A DNA stretch of 64,000 nucleotides from Pelomyxa schiedti (GCA_020536535.1 JAHLWZ010000004.1:1-64000), one strand, 5' to 3'; positions 1 through 11,289 are shown, numbered from the stretch's first letter. Numbers and translations are program-made. Notes: generated by a model not told the origin, from the sequence alone.

Positions 1-767
1 CACTGGATCCTGGGATATTGGTACTGCTTTGCGTTACGAAAGAGGTCGACGTGGGAACAGTGCAAGACATAGTAAGAGGAGGAGGAGCGGAGCACCAAGG
101 AGGCAAGGAGGAGGAGGGGGCGGCCAGCGGAAGCGCGGGGGCCGGGGCCGTGGGCGAGGGCGAGGGCGGGGAGGGTGGGTCTGCGGCCGCCGAGGGCGGC
201 GAAGGGGATCCGGCAGGGGAGAAGGACGAAGTGTCTGTATCTCGCAGCAGAAAGAGGAGCAGGAGCAGGAGTGGTAGTAGGCACAGAACCAAGAGCGGGA
301 GTAGAACCAGGAGCAAAAGTAAGAGCAAGAGCAAAAGCAAAAGCAAAAGCAAAAGCAAAAGCAAAAGCAAAAGCAAAAGCAAAAGCAAAAGCAAAAGCAA
401 AAGCAAAAGCAAAAGTAAAAGTAAAAGCAAGAGCAAGAGCAGGAGTAGGAGTAGGGGTAAGAGCAAGAGCAAGCATAGGAGCAAGAGCAGGAGCAAGAGC
501 AGAAGAAGGGGTGATAGTAGGAGCAGGCACAGAAGTAGGCATAGGAGCAGAAGCAGGGAGGACCGTACGAGATATTCTACAAGAGATAGAGGCCAAAGAA
601 GAAGTAGTAGGAGTAGAGGCAGAAGGAATGACAGAAGGGAGAGAAGTACATCGGGCACAAGGCACACGAGGAGGAGTACCAGCCGGAAGGGCGAGAATGA
701 AAACAGGAGTCCTAGCCCAGGACATGCACAAAAGAACAATGAAGATGTCATGTACTTGTCAAGGTAA
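1..767 (+). CDS. SR-type protein, C-terminal part (5' end outside window)
   Basis: Frame 3 is open from the left edge to the stop ending at 767. It encodes a Gly/Glu/Ala-rich stretch, then a long Arg/Ser and Lys/Ser dipeptide domain (about 280-600) and a basic RS tail. RS/KS domains are typical of splicing-associated SR proteins that act in the nucleus; the assignment rests on composition only, as no RRM or KH domain lies inside the window. A hexanucleotide repeat (GCAAAA units) makes the KS run, and the two other frames are also open over parts of it (a GRGRG frame and an AKAKA frame). I chose frame 3 because RS/SR dipeptides continue on both sides of the repeat. The start lies upstream. The next gene also ends in an RS domain, so the two may be tandem relatives; this is inference. 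Confidence 0.5.
   Translation, partial: LDPGILVLLCVTKEVDVGTVQDIVRGGGAEHQGGKEEEGAASGSAGAGAVGEGEGGEGGSAAAEGGEGDPAGEKDEVSVSRSRKRSRSRSGSRHRTKSGSRTRSKSKSKSKSKSKSKSKSKSKSKSKSKSKSKSKSKSKSKSKSKSRSRSRGKSKSKHRSKSRSKSRRRGDSRSRHRSRHRSRSREDRTRYSTRDRGQRRSSRSRGRRNDRRERSTSGTRHTRRSTSRKGENENRSPSPGHAQKNNEDVMYLSR
331..424. repeat. GCAAAA hexanucleotide tandem repeat in the SR gene
   Basis: About fifteen near-identical copies of GCAAAA (one GTAAAA variant cluster near the 3' end) encode alternating Lys-Ser. A hexamer array in coding sequence can expand or contract without frameshift. Confidence 0.85.
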
Positions 768-999
768 TTTAATAATGTCATTTGTGAAAGAAACTAATTG
801 TAAACATAAAGGGACGATGCTGCATTCATTGTTGGGACTGGTGGTAGTTGTAAGGCAAAAATAGAGCGTGTCTCTGGTGCTTCTTTGGATTTAGACCGCA
901 ATCTCAAGTTGATAATAAGGTTTTCCCAAGCAATCACCACAGCCCTCCCTCCCCTACAACACTCAGTTGGCAGTTTTCCAATTTCGTATTACAGAATTT

Positions 1000-1005
1000 A
1001 ATAAA
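1000..1005 (+). terminator. Candidate poly(A) signal AATAAA
   Basis: AATAAA lies 233 bp after the stop of the SR gene and 242 bp before the KH gene start. The stretch 768-1246 holds no other gene I can support and is AT-rich, consistent with a 3' UTR followed by a promoter and 5' UTR. Confidence 0.45.
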
Positions 1006-1246
1006 ACATCCTCTACATCAAAAAATCACTATAACCTCCACTTCGTCATCAATCGCGCCAAAAATCATCCACAACATGTTCCTTTTGCTCTGTTTCAGTA
1101 GATAAAGAAATCTGAAGTTTTTTGGCCCAAGGTATTTAAGAAAAATCAAAAAAAAGTAAAAGCACAACAACACAGCAGCTCAGGTATGCCACTTGGTAAT
1201 ACAGTACTTGGGCCTACTTCTTCTCAATGAATAACACAAACTAAAC

Positions 1247-2857
1247 ATGCGAATATCAAACAACAACTTGTCTTCATCCTCAGATCACTCTGTACTCACC
1301 TCTTACAGAGGAACGGCACTTCAGAGAAAGCGGGCGTGCAAATATGTAAAGCTTGTAAGTGATCAAAGAACTGGGCCTGTTCATTTGGATCCAGTAAAGC
1401 ACTTTGATGATGACCTCACATTAATTGAAGTTCCCGTGGAGTGTGTTGGTTATGTCACTGGTACATTCCAAAAATCATTACTCTAGGCTCATGTTTTTGC
1501 AGGAAAGAAAGGAGCAACCATGAGGAAAGTGGAAGAAGAATGGGATACTTTAATGTTTTTCATTAGTGACAGTGGGAAAGGGAAAAATGGGAAATGGGAA
1601 AAGCTGGCCATTTTTGGAGAGAAGAGAGGAAGGTTCGATTCGTATCTATTTCTTTTTACCCTAAATTGAAATATCAGGCGGGGTGCGGAACTGAAAGTAA
1701 TGTCTGCTGTTGAACAAAAGCTTCCAGGACACTATACATCCTCTATGGGTGACACCCAAACTGAGGATGAGTGGGGAACTGATACAGCACTGATCCCAGA
1801 AAGAGACATGTCATATGCTCTTGGAAAGCGTGGAGCAACAAGGTATAGGCAGTTTAATTAATATATCCAATTCACCCCTATCTCCAGGAAGAAACTTGCA
1901 AGAGCCTCAGGCTGCATCATGGAGTATGTTGGAACAGTAGCTTTTATGTCCGGCCACATAAATGAGCGCAAACGAGCCAGAGAGTATCTCCATTTGCTAA
2001 TGGAGCAAAGACTTGGCCCTGTTCATCTACACCATGCTCAAAAACGTGATGACTGTACCTTGGTCGATGTTCCCACACAATGCGTTGGTTATGTTACAGG
2101 GAGCAAGGTACATATTCTCTTCACAACCCGCACTGTTCTAACAGAAAATCCCCAGGGCAGGTCGCTGCGTGCCATAGAGCTCCGTACCGACACATTCTGC
2201 TTCATGGATGGCGGCAAAGACGGGCATGCCCAGAACCAAAGCACAGAAAGGTTACTGATACTCGGCTGCACATCCAGCGGGCGCGAGCGCGCCAAAGCCA
2301 TGGTTGAGGATATGATCAAGCTCAAAACCGCCAGAGACGGCCCGCGGGGACCCACGAGTACGAGCAGCAGCAGCACGACCTCGAGCAGCCGCGACCGCCC
2401 GCGCAGCCGCGAGCGCGAGCGCTCCCGCGTGCGCACCAGCAGCCATTCCCACGCGCACTCGCGGCACTCCCGCTCCCGCTCGCGGTCCCGCTCTCGCTCT
2501 CGCTCTCGTTCACGCCCTCATTCCCGCACTCACTCCCGCACCCGCTCTCGGTCCCGCTCCCACTCACCCTCGGCGTCGGCCTCCCATGCGCGCCGGCGCT
2601 CTCGCTCTCGCTCCCGCTCCCGCTCCCACTCGCACTCACACCCCCGTGCCCATTCACATTCCCGTTCCCCATCCCCTTCTCATCCAAGGTCCCGTGCGCA
2701 ATCACAGTCAGAATCACAATCTCACATTGCAGCAGCAGCAACCACAACAACATCCTCATCAACAACTGCCAGCAGCACTACCACCAAGCCAAGCCCAACG
2801 CAAGGCGAAGCAACTGCACCGCAAGCCAAGAGGCCTCGTGTGTCCACTGACACCTAG
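1247..2857 (+). CDS. Multi-KH-domain RNA-binding protein with C-terminal RS domain
   Basis: Five exons join in phase: 1247-1460, 1503-1632, 1678-1842, 1888-2107 and 2156-2857 (476 aa). The protein has repeated KH-type units with GxxG loops (GKKG, GKRG, GSKG), each followed by a helix containing RKRA..Y and the shared words GPVHL. A Ser-Arg/Ser-His rich tail of about 170 residues ends in a Thr/Ser/Pro stretch and KRPR. KH domains bind single-stranded RNA and RS tails mediate contacts in the splicing machinery, so a nuclear mRNA-processing role is likely. The first KH copy seems to have only its second half (from about 1308, right after a good acceptor-like CTCTTACAG), so an upstream exon may be missing and the ATG at 1247 is uncertain. 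The last intron (48 nt) is a multiple of three, so its retention would not break the frame. Confidence 0.7.
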
Positions 2858-2965
2858 TCACTGTTCTCGTAACCACACCACGTTTTCACTTTTTTTTTTC
2901 AAGTTGAACCTAAAAAACAAAGAAAACCGGCTATCCGTTTGTTGCGATTCACCCCTCTAGTCATC

Positions 2966-4354
2966 ATGTCAGGCGAAGATTACGAGGCTGAAACGGCAGA
3001 TGCAGACCAACTTCTTTTTGAGGCAATTGAGCAAGCAACATCAGCATCAACGGCGTCCTCATCCTCATCCTCTTCACTGCCATGCAGTACAAGTGCCATA
3101 GCCACAAACGCGACCAATACCACTAGCACTGCAGCTAGTGATTGTACTGGTAGTGCTGGTGGTAGTGTCACTGGCAGTGGGGGAGAGTGTGAAGTGCATG
3201 GGAGTACTAAGGTTGTGAGGGTGTCTGTTGGCGGTGTGGTTTATACAACAACATTGATGACATTGACTTCCGACCCTGAGTCCATGTTGGCTGCAATGTT
3301 TAGTGGAAGGTGAGTGGTTCTAGTTTATGAGTTACCCTTGTTGTGTAACGAACAAATAACATACACTGGCTCAGAAAAGCAGCAAATGTTGTTTATTAGA
3401 TATGCCTGTGAAACAAATTACTTTAATTAACATAATGTGAACACAAACCCCAACGCTGACCATAGATTTCGCACTCCAATGACTGATGATGGTTGTTTCT
3501 TCATTGATTATGAGGGATCTCGTTTTGGAGCAATCTTAAACTGGTTGCGGACAGGAGTCCTACACACACCTATTAAATCCTCTGGAATTACTGAGCCACT
3601 TCATTACCTTGATTTCCTGTTGCAAGATGCACGTTACTTCCAGATATCCAAACTTGTTGCTGCTATTGAAGCAACCATGGAGGAGCTCCGTGCAAATGCC
3701 CAAGCAGTTGCTCAACTTGATAGAAAAAGTAAGTTGACACAAAAAGAGGTAAAGCTTTAATTTCTAACCATACCACTCATACCTAAAGGTGATAAAAATT
3801 TTAAATTCCACAAGGCCAGTTCAACTGGCATCATGTGATATGTCTGGACTTGATCTTAGTGGTTTGTCTCCATTCATCATACACAATGTAATTTTTATTC
3901 TATTAACTACCCTTTATTTTGCCGCTCTGTTTTTCCAGTGTTTTAATTCCGCAAAGGTCTGGATTTTTCTTCAGCAAACTTGCAGTTTGCTAACTTCAGT
4001 GGTGCAACTCTACGGCATACAATATTTCAAAATGGGAAACTGCAGGGATGTGATTTTTCTGGAGCAAATTTGGAGGGAGCAAACCTGTCTAATTCCGATC
4101 TGTTAAACAGCAACTTCACACGTGCCAAGTAAGTAGGCTATCTCCGCTCCTATCCCATAATCAACAAGAGCTCAATACAATACACAAGTCTGCAACGAGC
4201 AGTGATGGTCAGCATCAATGCACCCCTCGCAGTGTTCCAATTTGCCGAGCTACAATACAGCAACTTTGAAAATGCCAACTTATCGGGAGCCAACATGACC
4301 AATGCCGATCTCAACAGCACAGAGTTGACTGGGGCCAAACTTCAAGGTAGTTAG
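2966..4354 (+). CDS. KCTD9: KCTD9-like BTB/T1 plus pentapeptide-repeat protein
   Basis: Exons 2966-3309, 3466-3748, 3789-3861, 3957-4128 and 4189-4354 join in phase to 345 aa. After an acidic Ser/Thr-rich leader of about 85 residues comes a T1/BTB domain (VVRVSVGGVVYTTTLMTL ... MTDDGCFFIDYEG ... LRTGVLHTP ... YFQISKL). A linker (LTQKEVIKILNSTRPVQLASCDMSGLDLSG) leads into tandem pentapeptide repeats of the A(N/D)LXX type. This is the domain order of animal KCTD9, a substrate adaptor for CUL3 ubiquitin ligase; family knowledge suggests the same role here. Human KCTD9 has an extra N-terminal ubiquitin-like region that I do not see. The third donor (GTTTGT) is weak but is the only one that keeps the pentapeptide register. 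Confidence 0.85.
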
Positions 4355-4506
4355 TTTAGTTCCTTTTCACATACGTATGGAGATCTCGTAACTATGATCT
4401 CAAAAGGAGCATGCCTTCACGGTGTTTCACATGTACAAAGTGCCAGGGGACTTAGGCGATAATCCCAATTCCTTACCTGTCATATCGTAAATCTTGTAGA
4501 AATGAA

Positions 4507-4516
4507 AATAAATAAA
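4507..4516 (+). terminator. Overlapping AATAAA poly(A) signals
   Basis: Two overlapping AATAAA hexamers lie about 150 bp after the KCTD9-like stop and about 115 bp before the next start codon. The rest of 4355-4632 shows nothing else. Confidence 0.5.
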
Positions 4517-4632
4517 CACTTCTTTCGTAGGCATTTCCTTTTTCTTTGTTTCGTTCGCCTGCAGTTGCGTACCGTTAATTTGTTTAATTAATCACCCGGT
4601 ATCGATCTGAAGGACCGCGCAGCGTAAGAGCG

Positions 4633-6911
4633 ATGAGCGGATCTACGCCTCCCCCACAGATCTCTACGCCGTCATCTCCATTTGTTGCTATGCCGCAGGC
4701 GTCGCTGTCGCCATTTCCGTCGCTGTCACCATTCAGCGCAATTAAACCCGCTGCGACGTTCCTGACTCCGTCTGTTGCCCCTGTCACAACAATTGTGCAA
4801 GTGAAATTGGAAAACCCAGCTCCTGTGTCGCTTGGGGAGGCCGTCAATGTCAACATGAACAACTCGTTCACTCCTACCATGCCCAATGTGAAACCAATTT
4901 TGCCTCTTGGAGCTGTTAATGCCACCACAGCGACGTCGCTATCAGACTCTTCTGTGGCGGAGAGCGCTGGTTTGGACGAGGACGTCTCTGCGGCGACTAC
5001 GTCGACGAGTTGCAGCACAACAGCGACTACATGCACTACTACTACTTGCACATCTGAAGCCAGCAGGAAAGGGAAGAGACCACCTGCTGTACCTACGGAT
5101 TCTATCACATTTGAGGATTCTGATTTGAGTGAGGAAAATGATGAGGGTGAAGAGGTTGATGAAGATGTGAGAATATATTCCGACGAGGATACAGCAGTCG
5201 ACCCTCACAGCAAATTTCCCTTTCCAAAGGAGAAAGCTCACTTAAAAGAGGCTGCAACTGCCCCTTCGGACATCCCATTCCAGGTTTATACAAGTGTCTT
5301 AGTTTTTATTCATAGTGTAATGATAACTCATAGACCCTTGTTCTCGATATAGCGTTTCACCCTTCGACGAATTTAATTGCCAGCGCTTTAGTTTCTGGCA
5401 GTATAAAAATGTGGGTCTGTCTGTTTTCTCACACCATGAAAAAACTCAAATTCATAGACACCGTTACGCTATGGAGGAGAAGAATACCTTAGTTCTCTCC
5501 AAGCAGACACATAAAGACAGTTGCCGCACGATTTCCTTTGCTGAGGATGGAAAATGTATATAGTTTTTACTCTGTTTTCTCACATAATGGTGTACAATAA
5601 CATTGATAAACTTTCATTGAATAACAAGGCTTATCGTGTCAAAGATTTAATTAGTGGTTCTGCTGACTGCTCACTGCGGGTCACGGATGTATCTGCAGGA
5701 AAAACAGTTTTCTCAATCAAGGGTGCTCACAAGTAGTACCTCATTGCTCGTTGTTGTGACTAATTCCAAATCAGGCATGGTGTCAATACAATCCTTGTCG
5801 AGGAATCTATGCTAGCTAGTGGGGATGATGTCGGAAGAATAAAAGTTCTTTTCCAACTTGTACTCTCGTGAACTGATGGACTAAGATATGGGACATAAGG
5901 CAAAAATCCAATACATGTAGCTGGAAGAAGCATCATGACTACATCTCAACTTTTCTGTATCACTCTCAGTCCCAAGTTCTGCTTTCGGCCGGGTTTTTCT
6001 TATGTTGTAAACACACCCTTGTTAACACTTGATAGAGCCGATGGATGCCTGGGTGCTTGGGATTTACGGAAAGGGAAAGTTCAAGGATTTTCAGATAACT
6101 TTAGTGACGACATTTTGTCTCTTTCGTTTGGACTGGTAAGCTCCCTTTCAAGTATTTTTTTGTAACAAAGGCAAAGAACAAAGGCCGGGTGTTATGTGGC
6201 ACACAATCTGGTAAAGTTATCCAATTTAAATGGGGGCAGTGGGGCGCACCAGCCCAGATTGGTGGTGGTCACCCACAAGCTGTTGAGGACATTATTGAAG
6301 TTTCCGAGAATATGATATTTACTGGTTCAAGTGATGGTGTTGTTAGGTTAGTTTCTTTCCACTTTGACTCTTTCCAGGCTAAATTGTTTTTTTTAGAGTT
6401 GTGCAGGTGGAACCCTTTAAGTTACTTGGGATTGTCGGAACGAATGGTGCATTCCCTGCTGAACGGTTTCTGCTCTTTCTTAATGATGTGAAATCTCATT
6501 GCCTACAGATTAAGTGTATCATGGGACCAGCGATTCCTTGCATGTGCTGGCCAGTTGTCTCCAGTAAAATTTTGGGATGTCAACGACTTTTTCCACGATG
6601 TGCAAGACGATGACGATGACGAGGACAATGAGTCAGATGAGGAAGAAGAGGCAGAGGGAGATGAAGAAGCAGAAGAGGAGGATGAAGAAGAGGACAAAGC
6701 AGAAGGGGAGGATGTGGGAGAGGAACAGGATGGGGAAGAGGAAGCAGAGAACAAAGAAGGAGAAGAGGATGCTGAAGGTGAAGACAAGGAGGTCAGTGAC
6801 CATGATGAGTTTTTTGATAAAGAAGAAGATGAGGATGCACCTCTACCAAAATATAAAGGCCTCCCAGACTATAGGAAGTTGAGAAGAAGAAGGTTCTATG
6901 ATGGTTTGTAA
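4633..6911 (+). CDS. WDR55: WDR55/Jip5-like WD40 protein (ribosome biogenesis)
   Basis: Ten exons join in phase: 4633-5283, 5334-5410, 5458-5555, 5645-5732, 5775-5844, 5886-5992, 6036-6135, 6171-6346, 6397-6465 and 6509-6911 (612 aa). A disordered Ser/Thr/Asp-rich N-terminus of about 215 residues precedes a WD40 propeller with WDR55 signature segments: DIAFHPSTNLIASALVSGSI, GADGCLGAWDLRKGK, VLCGTQSGKV, TGSSDGVVR, GAFPAERL and PVKFWDVNDF. The tail is a long Asp/Glu tract ending in PDYRKLRRRRFYDGL. WDR55 and yeast Jip5 act in the nucleolus in 60S subunit maturation. The long N-terminal extension is unusual compared with the roughly 400-aa relatives. Introns are 35-89 nt; the acceptor of the seventh could alternatively be six bases downstream. 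Confidence 0.9.
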
Positions 6912-7155
6912 AGGATAAAAAAAAAAAAAAGACAAAAGACAGTAGAAAAAAGAAAATTTTTTCTCATTTGGTGTTTTTAGAATTTGAATAACAAACAAAC
7001 ATTGCAACATAGTATTTGCACCAAGAGTAGCTTCCGCACTCAAATATGTAGAGATGTAAGAGTTGTTTGATTTGCGTGCCAGTCAACTGGCCATCCACAC
7101 CCCGATTCGCTGTTGATTTTTTTGCATTTGACTTTGTCACCAGCATGGCGTCCCA

Positions 7156-8001
7156 CTAGAGCAGTGACACTTTGAGCCAGTAGACGGCGCAAACCAGCAG
7201 GAAGACCACAAACATGCCGCCGAACGCCAGGTATCTGTCGCCGGCGACGCGGTTCGCGAAGCGGTGCATCACCGAGGTGGTGGAGCCCAGCACGCCGCGC
7301 ATGCCCGTGAGCTTCCTGGTGGACCCCATCATGACGTCGTTCTGCCTCCTGACCTCCTCCTCGACGGCGCGCCCGGTCTCCTCGATGTCGGCCGCGATGG
7401 CCCTGCTGCTGGTGACGCTGCGGGACTCCTCGTACAGGTACCACTTGCGGGCGTGGCTCTTGGGGCCGCCGCCGCCGGAGGAGGAGGAGTCCCGCAGGAG
7501 CTGGTCCCGCTCCATGGCCCGCTGGCGCTTGGTCATCTCGCGCTCGAACGAGTCGCGCAGCGAGCGGCACTCCTCGCCTAGGTTGGCCACGCGCACGCGC
7601 CACGACTCGGGGCGCGGGATGCTGCAGGCGGGCGGGGAGGCGGGGGCTCCCGGGGCCGGCGGGGGAGCGGGGGCCGTGGCCTGCTGGAGCTCCCTCTGCA
7701 TTTGCGAGACGAGGGAGGCCAGGGCCTCGATGTCGGAGGATATCTTGTCGCCAGCGGTGGCTACGGCCGTGGTGCTGGCGTCCCCTGTTGCCCCCTTGTC
7801 ACCGTTTGTAGTTGGTGCTGCTGTTGTTGTTGTGTTGGTGGCTGTGGAACCCCCGGGCTGGTCTGGGGAGGTGTCTTCTGAAGACTGAGGGAGAGCCTCT
7901 AGCTCTGCTCTGATGTCGACGACGAGCTTTATTCCTTGTGTGTGCAGTGCCTTGAGACGATCGGCTGCCGACGACGTGGACGGAACAGTCACCCCTGACA
8001 T
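7156..8001 (-). CDS. Tail-anchored SNARE, Sec20/BNIP1-like
   Basis: Single exon, 281 aa. A Thr/Ala/Pro-rich N-terminus is followed by a helical segment (ESWRVRVANLGEECRSLRDS), then a SNARE-like coiled coil (EESRSVTSSRAIAADIEETG to GVLGSTTSVMHRFANRV) and a single C-terminal membrane anchor (LAFGGMFVVFLLVCAVYWLK). The order leader, linker, SNARE helix and tail anchor fits a Q-SNARE. The SSRxIxxDIEETG/LGS pattern most resembles Sec20 (Qb, ER-Golgi retrograde fusion), but GOS28 or membrin cannot be excluded by eye. It is intronless and GC-rich, and is divergent from the next gene across about 210 bp. Confidence 0.55.
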   Translation of the reverse strand: MSGVTVPSTSSAADRLKALHTQGIKLVVDIRAELEALPQSSEDTSPDQPGGSTATNTTTTAAPTTNGDKGATGDASTTAVATAGDKISSDIEALASLVSQMQRELQQATAPAPPPAPGAPASPPACSIPRPESWRVRVANLGEECRSLRDSFEREMTKRQRAMERDQLLRDSSSSGGGGPKSHARKWYLYEESRSVTSSRAIAADIEETGRAVEEEVRRQNDVMMGSTRKLTGMRGVLGSTTSVMHRFANRVAGDRYLAFGGMFVVFLLVCAVYWLKVSLL

Positions 8002-8209
8002 TTTTTTTCCTCTTTGTCTTGGTTCCGCAGTTACATACCTTTTGATCTGATCTGGACTGGAGTCTACAGCTGGCTACCTAAGCCAAGAACCACGAGAATC
8101 TGTTCCTACAGCATGTGTCTCAGGATGAAAGGGGATTTCGCTTGCGGGGCTATTAGCCCAGCAAGTAGCAACAGTTTTTCTAAACAACTAATTAGAACCA
8201 AGTAATGAG
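8002..8209. promoter_or_regulatory. Shared divergent promoter region
   Basis: 208 bp separate the start codons of the minus-strand SNARE gene and the plus-strand Thr/Gln-rich gene. No specific element was recognised. Confidence 0.4.
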
Positions 8210-9938
8210 ATGGCCAAAGCCATCACCAACACAAATCACTTTCCCACCACCACAGCCACCACCACGAGCGTCGGGGGTCGTGTTCATGTCACGATAACTA
8301 CGTCGCCCCCGCCCTCCCACAATTGCGCCTCACCACCACCATCCACCACCCCAGCCTCACGCAGCGCCCCCGTCGTCATCCCAGTCAACCGCAGTGCGCC
8401 AATTTCGTCCCACAATGTCTCCGTGCCCGGGCCACCGAACATAAGCAGCAACATTGCGTCACCTACACCAACACCACCAACAACCACCATCACCACGACA
8501 GGCAGATCAGTTGGCGTGAGTGCCAGTGTTCACAATAACAATAGCAACAGCAATAACACCGTAACCATCACCAACAACGTCGTTGTCGTCAGCAGCGGCA
8601 ACAGGAATGCAACTGCAGCAACTGCACCAGGCGGGACACCGGTGTCCCCGGGCGTGGTGGTTGTGACGTCACCAACAGCGTGCAATGGTGGTCCAGCTTT
8701 GCCTTTGGCCGCAGTCTCGGCCTCAGCCTCAGCCTCAGGACTGAGACTGATCCCGGCGGCCGACGAGGGTATCATGAATTCGATACCCGCAGGCACCGAC
8801 GTAGATGTTTTGATTCCTGATGTCAGCACTACAAATACTACTACTCAAATCCCACAACCGCAAACACAACTACAAAGCACTACTACTACCACCACCACCA
8901 CAACAGCAACAACAGCAACAGCAACAACAACAACCAGTGGCAGCAATGATAGCAGTAACTCTGAAAAAGCACCACTTGGGGCAGCCACTATCTCGGGTCT
9001 TTACAGGGTTCAGGAGCCACAGGGGCCTCGTCCTGTTACTGGCGGGGATATAGTTCTGAACGAATTCGGGCTGAAACCTCTGCATAATGCTCTTGTCTCC
9101 AAAAAACCAATACGCTACAAATCCGAATACCTGCAGGATATTCCAAATAGTGAGCACGTTCGATTCAAGTCTGTGAACCCACAAGACAGTGCGTTGCCCT
9201 TTTCGAGTTGACCTCAAAAAAGCAACTCACCCTAATAAGCATTGTGGAGACTTGCCAATGATGCTCCTCCATCTGATGACGTCCACCCACTCAGTTTAAT
9301 GCTACTCACCCCAGAACAACTGTCATCATTTAGCCTGAAAGAAGGAGGAGTACCGGTATTAAACTTGCAAAATATTTTAAATAACTCAATTAATGACCTA
9401 TTATGTATTCCACTCTGAGACATTAACCAAATCGTACTAGGATCCTTTTTCTCACAGGAAAAGCCAGCACACCCGGCATGAACCAGCTCACATGCAAGGT
9501 ATGTGGTAAAATACAACCTTGCAGAATCTAACGAGTGCAACAGAATCAATTGTGGTTTCTCAAATACCTCACCTACCACAGCAGCAACAACAATTACAAC
9601 AAACCGTAGCACACACCACAGTTCCCATGCAAGCAGCAGATCCGCAAAAAGTTCATCAGCACAGGCACAGAAAGGTTACCTTACGCAACTGTTCTTCCTC
9701 CTACTAAACTTTCATTCAGAAATCTAAAATCTCTGCAGCCACTCTTCCACCACAACCGGTTTTACCAGTTAATCCTGCAGACCCACTCATGATTCAACCA
9801 CAATCTCCACACAGTATCAGTCTCCCAATTTCACCTGGCACAATGCCACAAATGCCTATTGTAACAGTGGTTAGTCAATCTCGCCCAACTCCCTCAGCAC
9901 AAAAACACTCACACAGAGCATCAAGTTCAAGGCATTGA
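8210..9938 (+). CDS. Thr/Asn/Ser and Gln-rich low-complexity protein, multi-exon
   Basis: The first exon (8210 to about 9190) encodes more than 320 residues dominated by Thr, Ser, Asn, Val and Pro runs, then a less biased segment (GGDIVLNEFGLKPLHNALVS ... YLQDIPNSEHVRFKSVNPQD). Downstream exons are supported by phase: about 9239-9400 (LWRLANDAPPSDDVHPLSLM, LTPEQLSSF), one ending at 9499 (TPGMNQLTCK), one starting near 9526 with a poly-Gln run (PHLPQQQQQLQQ), and a last exon starting near 9726 and ending at 9938 (PPQPVLPVNPADPLMIQPQS). The junction between the second and third of these is unresolved. No family is recognised; the composition resembles disordered transcriptional regulators. The stop lies 34 bp from the stop of the opposite gene. 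Confidence 0.55.
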
Positions 9939-9972
9939 GAAAAATAAACAGGAAAAATCTCACAACGAGAAT

Positions 9973-11113
9973 TTACAATTTCGATTTTAGTGAAATGGGC
10001 CTTGGTATTTGAGGGAAAATAATTTGCCAACCAGAAACCTCAGTACGGCACACGACAAAAAACGAGGCATTTTCTACCTTGATCTGAAAAACTGGTTAGT
10101 GTAGTCCACATAAGTGGTAAAAAACCTTCCAGGTGTCAGCAGGGTCCACATGAAGCAATTCTATGGAATTTTTCAGAAGCTCTAGGGAAAAATTGCAAAG
10201 TACCTCGCAAAAAACACTTGATTGCGAATCCATGTGACAGAACACACACATTGAAGAGGTCCTAGAAGGTACCGGTAAAGACGGTATGATATGGTTGGTG
10301 AAAGTTGTTTTCGACCTTTTTGGAAGCCTTCCACTGGGGAAGAAGCATGGCTTCAAAGAAGAGATTCATTCTTGCTTCAACTTCCCGTTGGGACTCTCCA
10401 TCTTGGGTTGTTCGGCTTTTTTGTTACAAGAATGTGGAAGTAAAAAGTTTTACCTTTTGGCTTGAAGTCCATAGGGTTCCTTCTATACTGCTCGAGAACT
10501 TCAGGGGTATAGCACTCATGCCGTCTCTTTCCAGCCCACTCACCTGATCATAGAGAGGCTCACTTTTCTCCAGGAAAAATCGTGAAGTATACCCTGGTCA
10601 AGTTCGTGCAGCAAGTCACAGTACACAATTTTTTCCGAGTTCATTCCCACTTCCTGCCATGTGCAGGGTTATACACAAACACAAGGGGCAAAAGAAAACC
10701 TGGCAGACTAGTTTTGCAGTATCCCTTGACAATCACATGCATTAGCAAAGGAATGAAGAACTCATCCCAAAGTACAATAAACAGAAAGTCCAACACCAAC
10801 ACTAGCAGCAAAAAACAAAAATGGGGGAACACAAAAAACAAAACAAACAAAACATACAGACAGACAGGGGAAGGAAAAGGAAATTTCACTTGGTTCTCAC
10901 AGCCGGGGAGCTCCATACCGCGTCAAAGTCGGCCAGGCCCTCCGCCACCAACTTGGCCGCGGCGGCCCTCGCCTGCGCCCTCCCACGGCCCGTCAGCGGC
11001 GAGCCGTCGCACCGCCCAGTGAGGACCAACCTGGTCCCGCCGTGCCGCACGTTGGAGTCGCTCTGGGCGTGCCTCATCACCACCACCCTCAGCACCCTGA
11101 GTGCCTTTGACAT
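9973..11113 (-). CDS. Histidine phosphatase (phosphoglycerate mutase-like), 8 exons
   Basis: Eight exons in minus order join in phase to 236 aa: 11113-10890, 10724-10700, 10653-10593, 10543-10454, 10401-10316, 10261-10204, 10181-10126 and 10083-9973. The catalytic RHG-type motif is RVVVMRHAQSDSN, followed by SSPAVRT, the core HELDQGEWAGK, DGESQREVEARM, the second catalytic histidine in CVLSHGFAIKCFLR, and KIKVENASFFVV. All are hallmarks of the histidine phosphatase superfamily with a phospho-His intermediate; the substrate is unknown. The 25-nt second exon is needed to give RTKDTAKLVCQ. Reading on after CFLR requires removal of only 22 nt (10182-10203, GTACTT...CCCTAG). An in-frame ATG also exists at 11182. 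Confidence 0.85.
10182..10203 (-). other. Putative 22-nt intron
   Basis: GT...AG boundaries. Without its removal the frame hits a stop 26 codons later; with its removal the sequence runs into the conserved ELLKNSIELLHVDPADTW and the KIKVENAS block. A sequencing error is the alternative. Confidence 0.6.
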
Positions 11114-11289
11114 CTCTCTGAAATCCCAAGTTGTTTCTGTTTTTCTTTCTGGGAAAAAGTGTTTGATCAGATCACACACCAAGATAAAACACTTTTTTAA
11201 GGCACAGTTCTGTTCTCACCATGAATTGTGCTGTTATTCAGGGTTGTCAAAATGAGTATGGGCACCATGGTGCCTGCCTGCGTGGTATC

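Noticed and set aside
7040-7888. Several long frames overlapping the Sec20-like gene
   Set aside because: All are shadows; only the minus frame at 7156-8001 has a SNARE helix and tail anchor.
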